From: Lentzea pudingi
Lineage (GTDB): Bacteria; Actinomycetota; Actinomycetes; Mycobacteriales; Pseudonocardiaceae
Reading direction: 5' to 3'
Length of the DNA stretch: 64,000 nt
NCBI RefSeq assembly: GCF_014646255.1
Contig: NZ_BMNC01000003.1
Span: 248,001-312,000, forward strand
The notes under the pieces are model-generated. The model had not been told where the DNA came from and did not search any database. It was given only the letters and a program-made list of their open reading frames with translations. The stretch's first letter is position 1, and each line of letters begins with the position of its first letter. A program made the position numbers and the translations under genes. Below, in pieces: positions 51,577 through 59,527 of this stretch.

Positions 51577-52614
51577 GTGAGCCAGAACGACTCGACCGCC
51601 GGCGAGCGCAGGACCACCATCAGGGACGTCGCCGCGCGCGCCGGGGTGTCCCCGGCGGCCGTGTCGATCGCCCTGCACGACCGGCCCGGTGTGTCCGCCG
51701 CGACCAAGGAGCGCATCCTCACGGCCGCACGCGAGCTGGGCTGGCGGCCCAACCTCGCGGCCTCGTCGCTGTCCGGGCGGCGCCTGCACACGGTCGGGCT
51801 CGTGATCGCGCGGCCGGCCCGCCTGCTGGGGCTCGAACCGTTCTACATGGAGTTCATCTCGGGCATCGAGAGCGTGCTGGTGCGGCGGTCGTGCTCGTTG
51901 CTGCTGCGGCTGGCGGACGGCACCGAGGAGATCGAAGTCCACCGCGAGTGGTGGCAGGGCGGGCGGGTCAACGGCAGCCTCCTCGTCGACCTGCACGTGG
52001 ACGACCCGCGCATCCCTGCGCTGGCGGACCTGGGGCTGCCCGCGGTCGTGGTGGGTCATCCGAGCCTGGCAGGCCCCTTCACGTCGGTGTGGACCGAGGA
52101 CGCCGAGGCGATCACGGAGGCCGTGCGCTACCTCGCCGCACTGGGACATCGCCGCATCGCACGGGTGAGCGGGCCGCCGGAACTGGGGCACAGCGCGATC
52201 CGGACGGCCGCGTTCACCGCCGCGGCGCGGGACCTCGGGCTGGACGCCCGCACGGTCGTGGCGGACTTCTCGGCGGACCAGGGCAGCCGGGCCTGCCGCA
52301 CGCTGCTGCTCTCGCCGCAACGCCCAACCGCCATCGTGTTCGACAACGACGTCATGGCCGTCGCGGCGCTGGGAGTCGCCGCGGAGTTCGGCCTGTCGGT
52401 GCCCGCCGACCTGTCCCTGCTGGCCTGGGACGACTCGCAGCTGTGCCAGCTCACCAGGCCGACGCTCTCGGCCATGCGCCACGACGTCTTCTCGTTCGGC
52501 GCGCAGGCCGCGGAGACGTTGTTCGACGTGATGGCCGGCCGGGCTCCGGCACAACGCCTGGCGCACGCCCCGAGGCTGGTCCCGCGGGCGTCGACCGCGC
52601 CGCCGCGCGACTGA
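51577..52614 (+). CDS. LacI family transcriptional regulator
   Basis: 345 residues from the GTG at 51577 (GAGGCGG upstream); an earlier in-frame GTG at 51547 has no ribosome site. Helix-turn-helix TTIRDVAARAGVSPAAVSIALHDRPGVS, then sensor domain with LHTVGLVIARPARLLGLEPFYMEFISGIESVL and LSLLAWDDSQLCQLTRP. Recent paralogue of the divergent LacI 50400-51425, but the recognition helices differ (SPAAVSIAL versus SISAASFAL), so the two may read different boxes. Confidence 0.9.
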   Translation: MSQNDSTAGERRTTIRDVAARAGVSPAAVSIALHDRPGVSAATKERILTAARELGWRPNLAASSLSGRRLHTVGLVIARPARLLGLEPFYMEFISGIESVLVRRSCSLLLRLADGTEEIEVHREWWQGGRVNGSLLVDLHVDDPRIPALADLGLPAVVVGHPSLAGPFTSVWTEDAEAITEAVRYLAALGHRRIARVSGPPELGHSAIRTAAFTAAARDLGLDARTVVADFSADQGSRACRTLLLSPQRPTAIVFDNDVMAVAALGVAAEFGLSVPADLSLLAWDDSQLCQLTRPTLSAMRHDVFSFGAQAAETLFDVMAGRAPAQRLAHAPRLVPRASTAPPRD

Positions 52615-52627
52615 ACCGTTCCGGAAC

Positions 52628-52639
52628 TAAAACGCTCTA
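52628..52639. promoter_or_regulatory. Candidate mannan operator, variant copy
   Basis: TAAAACGCTCTA, matching the TAAAACGCTTAA site except for the last bases, 58 bp before the exact copy at 52686-52697. Confidence 0.5.
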
Positions 52640-52685
52640 TGGACAGACTCATCGGATTGCGCTTATCTTCAGGCGGTAATGCAGA

Positions 52686-52697
52686 TTAAGCGTTTTA
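52686..52697. promoter_or_regulatory. Mannan-locus LacI operator, mannanase copy
   Basis: TTAAGCGTTTTA, the exact reverse complement of the site at 44984-44995, 73 bp before the start of the GH26 mannanase gene. Confidence 0.75.
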
Positions 52698-52770
52698 GTT
52701 CATCGGCTTGCCGCCGCAGCCGTTCGCGTAGTCCCGCTCAGCGAGGAGCGGGTTCCACGAGGAGGAGCGA

Positions 52771-53769
52771 GTGCGACACCATCGGTTCGGCGCGGCACTG
52801 ACCGCGGTCCTGACCTTCCTCGGCGTCCTGGTCGCGGTGGCACCGCAGGCGCAGGCGTTCCCGAGGTCGTCACGGCAGCAAGTGATCAACTACCTGAGCT
52901 CCATCACCGGCCGGAACGTCGTCTCCGGCCAGCACAACAAGGAACCGGCGAGCAACCCCGGCCAGTACACGCAGCAGGTCAAGGACATCACCGGCCAGTA
53001 CCCCGGCCTGTGGGGCGGCGACCTGATGTTCCGGCCGGAGGACGTGGCGAACCGGCAGCGCGTCGTCGACCAGGCCAGGACCGAGTGGGCCAACGGCTCC
53101 CTGGTCACGTTGACCTGGCACGTGTGCACGCCGACCGGCGGCAGCACCTGCCAGTTCGACGGCGGCGTCAAGACGCAGATCAGCCAGAGTCAATTCACCG
53201 AGATGGTCACCAACGGCACAGGACTCAACAACGCGTGGAAGCGCCGCCTCGACGAGGTGGTGCCGTACCTGCGACAGCTCAAGGACGCGGGCGTGCCGGT
53301 GTTGTTCCGCCCGTTGCACGAGATGAACGAGGCCTGGAACTGGTGGGGCAACCGGCCGGGCCCGGAAGGCAGCGCGAAGCTCTACCGCATCACCCGCGAC
53401 CACCTGGTGTCCAAGGGCCTCGACAACCTGATCTGGGTGTGGAACGTCCAGGACAACCCCGCGGGGAACTGGGCCTCGTACTACCCCGGCGCGCAGTACG
53501 TGGACGTCGTGTCGCTGGACGTCTGGTACAAGGGCCTGCCTGCTTCCGGTGACTACCAGCAGATCCAGGCCATCGCGAACGGCAAGCCCATCGCGCTCGC
53601 CGAGACCGGCAAGGTGCCGAACGCCGCGTTCCTCGGCAGCCAGACCCGCTGGAGCTACTTCATGGTGTGGTCGGAACACCTGCGCGGCAACAACACCCCG
53701 GCGGAGGTCCAGGCCGGCTACTTCCACCCGCGCACGCTGAACCAGGGCGAGTTCACCATCGCCCCCTAG
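52771..53769 (+). CDS. Secreted GH26 beta-mannanase
   Basis: 332 residues from a GTG after GAGGAGGAG. Signal peptide about 1-29 (cleavage after AQA). GH26 barrel: NVVSGQHNKEPASNP near the start, acid/base Glu in VLFRPLHEMNEAWNWWG (near 192) and nucleophile Glu in PIALAETGKVP (near 272). It has no carbohydrate-binding domain. It cuts mannan outside the cell; products enter by the ABC importer and are finished by the mannosidase. Two operator copies lie upstream. Confidence 0.92.
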   Translation: MRHHRFGAALTAVLTFLGVLVAVAPQAQAFPRSSRQQVINYLSSITGRNVVSGQHNKEPASNPGQYTQQVKDITGQYPGLWGGDLMFRPEDVANRQRVVDQARTEWANGSLVTLTWHVCTPTGGSTCQFDGGVKTQISQSQFTEMVTNGTGLNNAWKRRLDEVVPYLRQLKDAGVPVLFRPLHEMNEAWNWWGNRPGPEGSAKLYRITRDHLVSKGLDNLIWVWNVQDNPAGNWASYYPGAQYVDVVSLDVWYKGLPASGDYQQIQAIANGKPIALAETGKVPNAAFLGSQTRWSYFMVWSEHLRGNNTPAEVQAGYFHPRTLNQGEFTIAP

Positions 53770-53786
53770 CCGTCCACTTCGGACGG
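53770..53786. terminator. Short hairpin after the mannanase gene
   Basis: CCGTCC (53770-53775), loop ACTTC, GGACGG (53781-53786), starting at the end of the mannanase stop codon and before the convergent ESX-type operon. It may act in both directions. Confidence 0.5.
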
Positions 53787-53826
53787 AGGATCCAGCGGCG
53801 CGGGTGGCGGCGGTGTCGCGGCGGGG

Positions 53827-54267
53827 TCAGAAGGCGTCCTCGGTGAAGTCGCTCGGCATGTCGTCGTCGCCGCCGTGCGACCGCCTGGTGCGCTGCTGAC
53901 CCGCCGCGACGATCTCGTCGAGGTCCTGCCCCTCCTTGATCGCCGTGTACGCGCGCTTCAGCGACGGCATGCTGGTCTGCATCGCCCGTTGCACCTCGGG
54001 ATCGTTCACGGCCCTGCCGGACGCGATGTCCCGCCAGGAGAGTTCGCCCGAGTCGACCTTGCGCTGCAAGTCTTTCAACGCGTTCGGGGCGTCCTTCGAC
54101 CGGGCGAACTTCTCGATCTCGGCGATGTCCGCGGGGGACAGGTCGGCGCCGCGGGTCTGCGCCCTGGACGCTTCGAGCGCGACCTTCTCCAGCCGTGCGC
54201 CCTTGGCGTCGAGATCCTGTTGCCACGTCTGCAACTGCTGGCGGGCGCTCTCGTACGGGAACGTCAT
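53827..54267 (-). CDS. Small helical protein of an ESX-type cassette
   Basis: 146 residues from the ATG at 54267, which overlaps the previous stop (ATGA). Helical, charged: YESARQQLQTWQQDLDAKGARLEKVALEASRAQTRGADLSPADIAEIEKFAR, then DLQRKVDSGELSWRDIASGRAVNDPEVQRAMQ, and an acidic tail ending FTEDAF. No known motif. By analogy to ESX gene order it may be a partner or chaperone of the upstream protein, or a small effector. Function unknown. Confidence 0.6.
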   Translation of the reverse strand: MTFPYESARQQLQTWQQDLDAKGARLEKVALEASRAQTRGADLSPADIAEIEKFARSKDAPNALKDLQRKVDSGELSWRDIASGRAVNDPEVQRAMQTSMPSLKRAYTAIKEGQDLDEIVAAGQQRTRRSHGGDDDMPSDFTEDAF

Positions 54268-55151
54268 TGCGCACCGCCCGAGCCCGAGGTGCTGGGCTCG
54301 GCCCAGCGTTCTTCCTTCTGGGCGTCCCTGTACTTGCTGTGCCCCTTGTAGCCGCTCTTCACCGCGCCCCACGCGCCACTGCCCACGGCGGACACGCCGT
54401 CACCGAGCTTCTCCGTGCCGTCCTGCCACGTGTCGACCACGTCGAAGAAGTCGTTGACGTCCCGCACGTCCGGGATCCTGGCCAGCGCGGTGCCCATCAG
54501 CCGGATGCCGGCGATCATGCCCTGGACGCCCTCGATGAGGGTCTGCATGGACTGGATGAGCTTGCGCACCTGGTCGACGATGTTGACCACGTCGTAGACC
54601 ATCCACACGGCACGGCCCCAGCCGACGAGCGGGATCCACGCCGTCATCGCGGCCTTCATCAGCTTGTCGCAGATCTTGTCGAGCAGGGTCAGCGCGAGCT
54701 TCGCGGCCGATCGGCAGGAGGCCGCCATGTTCTTGAACCGGTCGCCGATGAACTTCGCGACCTGCGAGTCCCACTCGATCGCCGTGGTCCACGTGCGGCG
54801 CACGCGGTTCTCGAAGCTCTGCGCGGCGCCGCCGTCCCAGTGCGGCGAGAGCTCCTCGATGCCGTTGTTCACGTTGTGCCGCACGTTGTCGAGCGACTTG
54901 GCGATCCGGTCCCACGCGGCGGCGTTCGCGTCGATCTTCTCGAAGTCGCCCGCCAGCGGCATGACCAGGTCGCGCACCAGGTCGTCGCCGGTGACCTGCT
55001 GGTAGATCCAGTTGACGCCCTGGATCTTCCAGCCGGCGGCCTCGATCAGCTCCTTGATTGTCTGCCGGCCGGGCCGGTTGTCGGGCGCCGCGCGCAGCGC
55101 GACATTCGGATCCTCGATGTCCTGGTAGCCGTTGCAGACCCCGCCGGTCAT
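54264..55151 (-). CDS. WXG100-like ESX-associated protein
   Basis: 295 residues from the ATG at 55151, which overlaps the previous stop. Residues about 50-150 form a WXG-type helical hairpin (DDLVRDLVMPLAGDFEKIDANAAAWDRIAKSLDNVRHNVNNGIEELSPHWDGGAAQSFENRV; the WDGGAA turn replaces WxG). It is followed by a hydrophobic helix (WIPLVGWGRAVWMVYDVVNIV) and a long helical segment to the end. Proteins of this form are put out through type VII secretion or act at the membrane in Pseudonocardiaceae. No toxin domain is visible. Confidence 0.65.
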   Translation of the reverse strand: MTGGVCNGYQDIEDPNVALRAAPDNRPGRQTIKELIEAAGWKIQGVNWIYQQVTGDDLVRDLVMPLAGDFEKIDANAAAWDRIAKSLDNVRHNVNNGIEELSPHWDGGAAQSFENRVRRTWTTAIEWDSQVAKFIGDRFKNMAASCRSAAKLALTLLDKICDKLMKAAMTAWIPLVGWGRAVWMVYDVVNIVDQVRKLIQSMQTLIEGVQGMIAGIRLMGTALARIPDVRDVNDFFDVVDTWQDGTEKLGDGVSAVGSGAWGAVKSGYKGHSKYRDAQKEERWAEPSTSGSGGAQ

Positions 55152-55504
55152 TCGCCCACCCCCAGGAACCGCCCCAGCCACGAGGGGGCCTCCGTCTTCC
55201 CGCCCGCGGTGTCGATCAGGCAGACACCGACCTGGTCCGCCTTCTCGTAGGCGACGGCCGCCTTGACCAACGACTCGGCGTCCTGGGTCATCTTCTTGTT
55301 CGCGGCCTCGAGCGTCTCGCCGTAGAGCTGCGCGACCCCGGTCACGACGGGGTCGAGCAGCGACAGCAGCCCGGTGAACCCGGCCGTGTCCCCACCCTTG
55401 TCGATCGCGTGCTCCCGGATCGTCAGGAAGTGCTCGGCCTGACGTTCGAGGAGTCCGCTGTACCCACGCAGCTCGTCCGGCTCGACGTGGAACCTCTCTC
55501 CCAT
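55148..55504 (-). CDS. EspC-like type VII secretion-associated protein
   Basis: 118 residues. FHVEPDELRGYSGLLERQAEHFLTIREHAI at the start and the following helix LDPVVTGVAQLYGETLEAANKKMTQDAESLVKAAVAYEKADQVG match the EspC/DUF2580 family: a helical hairpin ending in a Y-x3-D export-like motif (YEKAD). First gene of the three-gene cassette, probably exported with its partner through an ESX system encoded elsewhere. Confidence 0.7.
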   Translation of the reverse strand: MGERFHVEPDELRGYSGLLERQAEHFLTIREHAIDKGGDTAGFTGLLSLLDPVVTGVAQLYGETLEAANKKMTQDAESLVKAAVAYEKADQVGVCLIDTAGGKTEAPSWLGRFLGVGE

Positions 55505-55778
55505 CCGGCCGACTTTAATGTGCGGCTCCTTCGTATTCCGGGCTATAAAAACACGAATCGCGGCGGTCCGCGCACCGCGGGATCGTCCCGGTTACGATGA
55601 CCACCGGCGAGTTCCACGCCCAACCTCCTGACCGGGTGCCCACGCAACCCGGCTGACGCGGAGGCAAACGGGACCTGTGTGCCTGGGAACGCCGTCTTCG
55701 TCACGCCTGACCAAGGCTGTCGTGGCATCGGGGCGCGTGGGGTTCGGGTGTCCGTTGCGATGGCCGGGGAGTTCGGTG
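55505..55778. other. Divergent promoter region, no gene seen
   Basis: 274 bp between the ESX-type cassette and the BtrH-like gene. An AT-rich core (CTATAAAAACAC at about 55543-55555) probably contains the cassette promoter on the minus strand. No operator or RNA gene was recognised. Confidence 0.4.
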
Positions 55779-56855
55779 ATGACGTCACGCAAGCAGTTCA
55801 AGGCTCAGGTCCGCGCCCGCATGGCCAAGACCGGTGAGCGCTACACGACCGCCCTCGCGCACCTGAGCGGTGCGTCGCCGGACGGCGGCTGGGTGTTGCG
55901 CGGAGGCACGGACCCCGATGCGGCGGGCCTGGACGCCATGCTCGCCGCCCGCGGCATCTCCGGCCTGAACGAGGCGTTGCTGTTCGGCATCGGCGGCGGC
56001 ATCGGCGCGGGCTACATCCTGTGGGAGTTCAAGCACGACAACGGCCGGCACGTCACGATCGGGTTCTCCAACTCGTGGCAGTACGTCACCCGCCGCACCG
56101 AGAAGGTCCTCACGCGACTGGGCGTCGCACACGAGTGGCACCGGTCCGCGCCCAAGGCCGCGCAGGCGTGGCTGACCGGCCGGCTCGACGCCGGTGACGC
56201 CGTGATGGTGTGGCCCGACCGGTACCAGATCGGCTACTGGGACCTGCCGGAGGCGCTCGACGGTCACGGCGGGCATCCGGTCGTGGTGTGCGGCACGACC
56301 GGCGACCGGGTGTACGTGGACGACCGGAACCTGGCGCCGCTGACCGTCGCCCGTGCGGACCTGGACCGGGCCGTCGCACGGGTCGGCACGTGGAAGAACC
56401 AGGCGGTCGTGGTCACCGACTCCGGCCGCGAGCCCGACGTCGAGGCCGCCGTGCGCGAGGGCCTGCGGGACGTCGTCGAGCACCTGTCGCAGAAGTCGGA
56501 CTCGTTCTCGCTGCCGGCGTGGCGCAAGTGGTCCCGGATGATGACCGACACCAAGGCGGCCAAGGCGTGGCCCAAGGTGTTCGCCGACGGGCAGGGGCTC
56601 GACCACGCGTTCCAGAGCGTCCGGGAGGGCGTGGACGGCCGGTACGGGGTCACGGGCGGGAACCTGCGGCCGTTGTTCGCGGACTTCCTCGACCAGGCGG
56701 GCCATTCCGGGCTGGCGCCGCGGTGGCGGGAGATCGGCGAGATGTGGAACGGGTTGGGGGAGTTGACGGACTTCCCGGCCATGGGTGCGCGGCTCGCTGA
56801 GCTGTACGAGGCGGAGACCGACGCGATCGCCAAGCTGAAGGCCGCTGTGGGCTGA
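55779..56855 (+). CDS. BtrH N-terminal/DUF4872-like protein without the usual cysteine
   Basis: 358 residues from the ATG after GGGGAG. Residues about 30-190 resemble the papain-like BtrH_N domain: SGLNEALLFGIGGGIGAGYILWEF, then TRLGVAHEWHRSAPKAAQAWLTGRLDAGDAVMV and GGHPVVVCGTTGDRVYVDDRNLAPL. About 200-358 fits the DUF4872 tail. In BtrH, which moves an acyl chain in butirosin synthesis, a Cys-Gly pair precedes the first helix; here the place holds PDAAGLDAM. So it may be non-catalytic or use another residue. No biosynthetic genes are adjacent. Strong bidirectional terminator downstream. Confidence 0.6.
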   Translation: MTSRKQFKAQVRARMAKTGERYTTALAHLSGASPDGGWVLRGGTDPDAAGLDAMLAARGISGLNEALLFGIGGGIGAGYILWEFKHDNGRHVTIGFSNSWQYVTRRTEKVLTRLGVAHEWHRSAPKAAQAWLTGRLDAGDAVMVWPDRYQIGYWDLPEALDGHGGHPVVVCGTTGDRVYVDDRNLAPLTVARADLDRAVARVGTWKNQAVVVTDSGREPDVEAAVREGLRDVVEHLSQKSDSFSLPAWRKWSRMMTDTKAAKAWPKVFADGQGLDHAFQSVREGVDGRYGVTGGNLRPLFADFLDQAGHSGLAPRWREIGEMWNGLGELTDFPAMGARLAELYEAETDAIAKLKAAVG

Positions 56856-56865
56856 TCGTCGGCGG

Positions 56866-56891
56866 GGCCGCGGGACGAGCGTCCCGCGGCC
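56866..56891. terminator. Bidirectional hairpin terminator
   Basis: Perfect 11-bp stem GGCCGCGGGAC (56866-56876), loop GAGC, GTCCCGCGGCC (56881-56891), between the convergent BtrH-like and anti-sigma genes. Confidence 0.75.
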
Positions 56892-56904
56892 TGTCCGGCG
56901 GGGG

Positions 56905-57657
56905 TCAGGCGACGTGGCGCCGGCTCACCGGCCGCAGCCGGACGCGACGGGCGCGGGGCTTCTCCTCGGAGCGCGAGGACTCCGAGGAGTCCCCGGTGCC
57001 GGCGGTGTCGCTGTCCGATGACGTGGTGCGGCCGCCGGGGCCTCGGTCGCGGAAGTGCGTGATCGCCAGCAGCGCGAGTGCCGCGAGCAGCAGCGAGTGG
57101 GACAGCACGCGGCCCGCGGTGGCGGTGCCGTCGACCAGGTCGCTGGCCGAGTAGGGGATCAGCACGGCGACGAACGCCGCGGTGACGGGCAGCATGCCCG
57201 CGGTCGCGGCGGGGCGCAGCGCGGTCCAGAGCAGGCCGAGGCCGACCGCGAGGTTCCAGGCGGTGCTCTCGTTGAACAGGTGGCTGCTGTCGAGACCGGA
57301 GGCGTGGCCGCCGTGCACGGACGACCCGGTGCCCAGCACCTGGGCGAGCCCGAGCGTCAGCTGGGCGACCGCGACACCGCCGAGCACCGTGCGGACGAGC
57401 CAGCCGCGCGGCGCGGGCGGGGTGATCGGGGGAGCGGCGTCGAGGATCGCGGCCGCGAGGTCGGGCACGGGGGTCGCCGCCCGCACGCGCAGGGTGCGGT
57501 TCAGGGACGTGGCGGTGTCCTGCCACTCCCGGCAGTCCGCGCACGTCTCCAGGTGCGCGTCCACCTCGGCGGCGGGCACGCCCTCGTCCTCCCCGTCGAG
57601 TCGCGCGGAGAGGGCTTCGCGGCAGGTGCTGCAGTCCACGTACACATTGTCGGTCAT
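56905..57657 (-). CDS. Zinc-finger (zf-HC2) membrane anti-sigma factor
   Basis: 250 residues. N-terminal anti-sigma zinc finger with DCSTCREALSARLDGE and HLETCADC (His-x3-Cys-x2-Cys) at about 8-43. The middle has four to five membrane segments (VRTVLGGVAVAQLTLGLAQVLG, STAWNLAVGLGLLWTALRP, MLPVTAAFVAVLIPYSASDLV, VLSHSLLLAALALLAITHF), and the tail is basic. The extracytoplasmic loop SSVHGGHASGLDSSHLF is rich in His and may bind metal. Divergent from the sigma gene 57804-58358, its likely target. Confidence 0.8.
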   Translation of the reverse strand: MTDNVYVDCSTCREALSARLDGEDEGVPAAEVDAHLETCADCREWQDTATSLNRTLRVRAATPVPDLAAAILDAAPPITPPAPRGWLVRTVLGGVAVAQLTLGLAQVLGTGSSVHGGHASGLDSSHLFNESTAWNLAVGLGLLWTALRPAATAGMLPVTAAFVAVLIPYSASDLVDGTATAGRVLSHSLLLAALALLAITHFRDRGPGGRTTSSDSDTAGTGDSSESSRSEEKPRARRVRLRPVSRRHVA

Positions 57658-57803
57658 GCGGCCCGGTTGGTTCCCGGCGATCTGCGAGCGGTGCGGAAGG
57701 AGCCTGTTCGCCCTGGTCAGCCGTCGCGCCCGGGCACTCGTACCACCGATCGGTCCGAATGGCCGGTCAGCTGCCGGACGTTCGCCCGTTAGGCTTCGGC
57801 CTC

Positions 57804-58358
57804 GTGGACTTCGCCGATGACGAGGTGACCCGATGGGCTTTGCAGGCCCGGGACGGTGACCGGGACGCCCTGGAACGGTTCGTGCGGGCGACCCAGCGCG
57901 ACGTGTGGCGTTTCGTCGCTCACCTCGAGGACGTGGGCGTGGCGGACGACCTCACGCAGGAGACCTTCCTGCGCGCGCTGCCGAGCCTGCGCAACTTCGA
58001 GGCGAGGTCCTCGGCGACGACGTGGCTCCTCTCGATCGCCCGGCGGGTCGTGGTCGACCAGGTGCGGATGGCGCGGTCGAGGCCGCGGGTGTCCCCGGAC
58101 GTCGACTGGGTGCAGGCGGCGGACCGCGAGCGCGGCGCCTCGTCCGGCTTCACCGGCGTGGTCGAGCTCAACCTGCTGCTCGACGAACTGGCGGCCGACC
58201 GGCGCGAGGCCCTGGTGCTCACGCAGGTGCTCGGCCTGGGCTACGCCGAGGCGGCCGAGGTCGTCGGCTGCCCGATCGGGACGATCCGCTCGCGGGTGGC
58301 GCGGGCGCGGGAGGACCTGGTCAGGGCCACCGGACGCGACGCCAGCGAGACGGGCTGA
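57804..58358 (+). CDS. sigC: ECF sigma factor, SigC type
   Basis: 184 residues from the GTG at 57804, close to the 185 of Mycobacterium tuberculosis SigC; an ATG at 57759 would add 15 residues. Region 2 has ALERFVRATQRDVWRFVAHLEDVGVADDLTQETFLRALPSL and SSATTWLLSIARRVVVDQVRMARSRPR, very close to SigC. Region 4 has REALVLTQVLGLGYAEAAEVVGCPIGTIRSRVARAREDL. SigC regulons in mycobacteria involve copper acquisition; with the His-rich anti-sigma a metal signal is plausible here, but this is inference. A tandem repeat array follows directly. Confidence 0.88.
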   Translation: MDFADDEVTRWALQARDGDRDALERFVRATQRDVWRFVAHLEDVGVADDLTQETFLRALPSLRNFEARSSATTWLLSIARRVVVDQVRMARSRPRVSPDVDWVQAADRERGASSGFTGVVELNLLLDELAADRREALVLTQVLGLGYAEAAEVVGCPIGTIRSRVARAREDLVRATGRDASETG

Positions 58359-58386
58359 GGCTCGCGTGCGGCGCACGGTGACCATG

Positions 58387-58714
58387 CCTGACGTCACCTG
58401 AGCCGCGAGCACGGGAGGCTGGACACCGGTCCCGCAGCGTCCCGAAGTGCGGGCGGTGGCCAGGCCTGACGTCACCTGAGCCGGGAGCACGGGAGGCCGG
58501 ACACCGGCCCCGCAGCCTCCCGAAGTGGTGGGCGGTGACCGTGCCTGACGTCACCTGAGCCGCGAGCACGGGAGGCCGCACACCGGCCCCGCAGGCCCCG
58601 AAGTGCGGGCGGTGGCCATGCCTGACGTCACCTGAGCCGCGAGCACGGGAGGCCGCACACCGGCCCCGCAGGCCCCGAAGTGGCGGGCGGTGACCAGGCC
58701 TGACAGCACCTGAG
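58387..58714. repeat. Tandem array of about 78-bp repeats
   Basis: Four full units and a partial fifth begin at 58387, 58465, 58544, 58621 and 58699 (spacing 78, 79, 77, 78). Each starts CCTGACGTCACCTGAG and contains GAGCACGGGAGGC and CACCGG-CCCGCAG blocks. The TGACGTCA palindrome is kept in units 1-4 but lost in the last. No spacer sequences differ between units, so it is not a CRISPR. The array fills the gap between sigC and the TetR gene; no gene is seen in 58359-58904. Confidence 0.9.
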
Positions 58715-58904
58715 TCGCATGCCGCTCAGGGGTGCCGCGTTCGGCGTCCGGGGACCTCGCAGGCCGTTCGGCCGGACAACCGGTCCGCGAGTCGGCGGGC
58801 GTTCCCCGACTTCGCGCTGACAGTTCCGCCTCCCCAACCCTGCTCACCGCGGCCTCTCCTTCCGCGCCAGGCTTCCGGGAGAGTCGCGGCCTGCTGACAC
58901 CGAC

Positions 58905-58920
58905 TATGGTCTCTGCCATA
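58905..58920. promoter_or_regulatory. Inverted repeat before the TetR gene
   Basis: TATGG (58905-58909), 6-nt spacer, CCATA (58916-58920), 20 bp before the TetR start. A typical place and size for an autoregulatory TetR operator. Confidence 0.5.
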
Positions 58921-58940
58921 CTCCCGAACCGGGAGGTGCG

Positions 58941-59516
58941 ATGAGCGACAGCAGGCGGGGCACCAAGCAGCGGATGCTGGACAGCGCGGTGCTGTTGCTG
59001 CGCGAACGCGGCGCGGCCGGCGTCACGGTGGACGCGGTGCTGGCCCACAGCGGTGCGCCGCGCGGGTCCGTCTACCACCACTTCCCCGGCGGCCGGAACG
59101 AGATGGTGCTCGGCGCGGTCCGCCAGGCCGGCGACTACATCGACGCGATGGTCAGCGAGGCGGCGGCGGAGGGTGACGTCCGGCTGTTGCTGGAGCGTCT
59201 CGTCGCCTTCTGGAAGCGGTCGCTGACCAAGACCGGCTTCCGGGCGGGCTGTCCCGCCGCCGCGATGGCCATGGACAGCCGCGACACCGTCCCCGACGCC
59301 GTCGACGTCGTGCGGGAGATCTTCGCCCGCTGGCAGGGCAGCATCGCAGAAGCGTTGTCCCGCAACGGTTTTGAGGTGGCCCGCGCGCAGCGGCTGGCGA
59401 CGTTGGTCGTGTCCTCGGTCGAAGGGGCGATCATCCTCTGCCGCGCACACCGCGACCTGGGCCCGCTCGACGACGTGCTCACCGAGATCGCGCCCCTGCT
59501 CCAACCACACCACTAG
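58941..59516 (+). CDS. TetR family transcriptional regulator
   Basis: 191 residues from the ATG after GGGAGGTGCG. Helix-turn-helix TKQRMLDSAVLLLRERGAAGVTVDAVLAHSGAPRGSVYHHFPGGRNEMVLGAV, and a TetR_C_33-like (LmrA/YxaF) ligand domain with FRAGCPAAAMAMDSRD. It is 11 bp upstream of the molybdopterin oxidoreductase in the same direction, so it probably controls that operon. Confidence 0.9.
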   Translation: MSDSRRGTKQRMLDSAVLLLRERGAAGVTVDAVLAHSGAPRGSVYHHFPGGRNEMVLGAVRQAGDYIDAMVSEAAAEGDVRLLLERLVAFWKRSLTKTGFRAGCPAAAMAMDSRDTVPDAVDVVREIFARWQGSIAEALSRNGFEVARAQRLATLVVSSVEGAIILCRAHRDLGPLDDVLTEIAPLLQPHH

Positions 59517-59527
59517 GAGCCCGGCCC

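Noticed and set aside
58387..58714. CRISPR array
   Set aside because: Units are near-identical over their full 78 bp with no variable spacers, and no cas genes are in the window.
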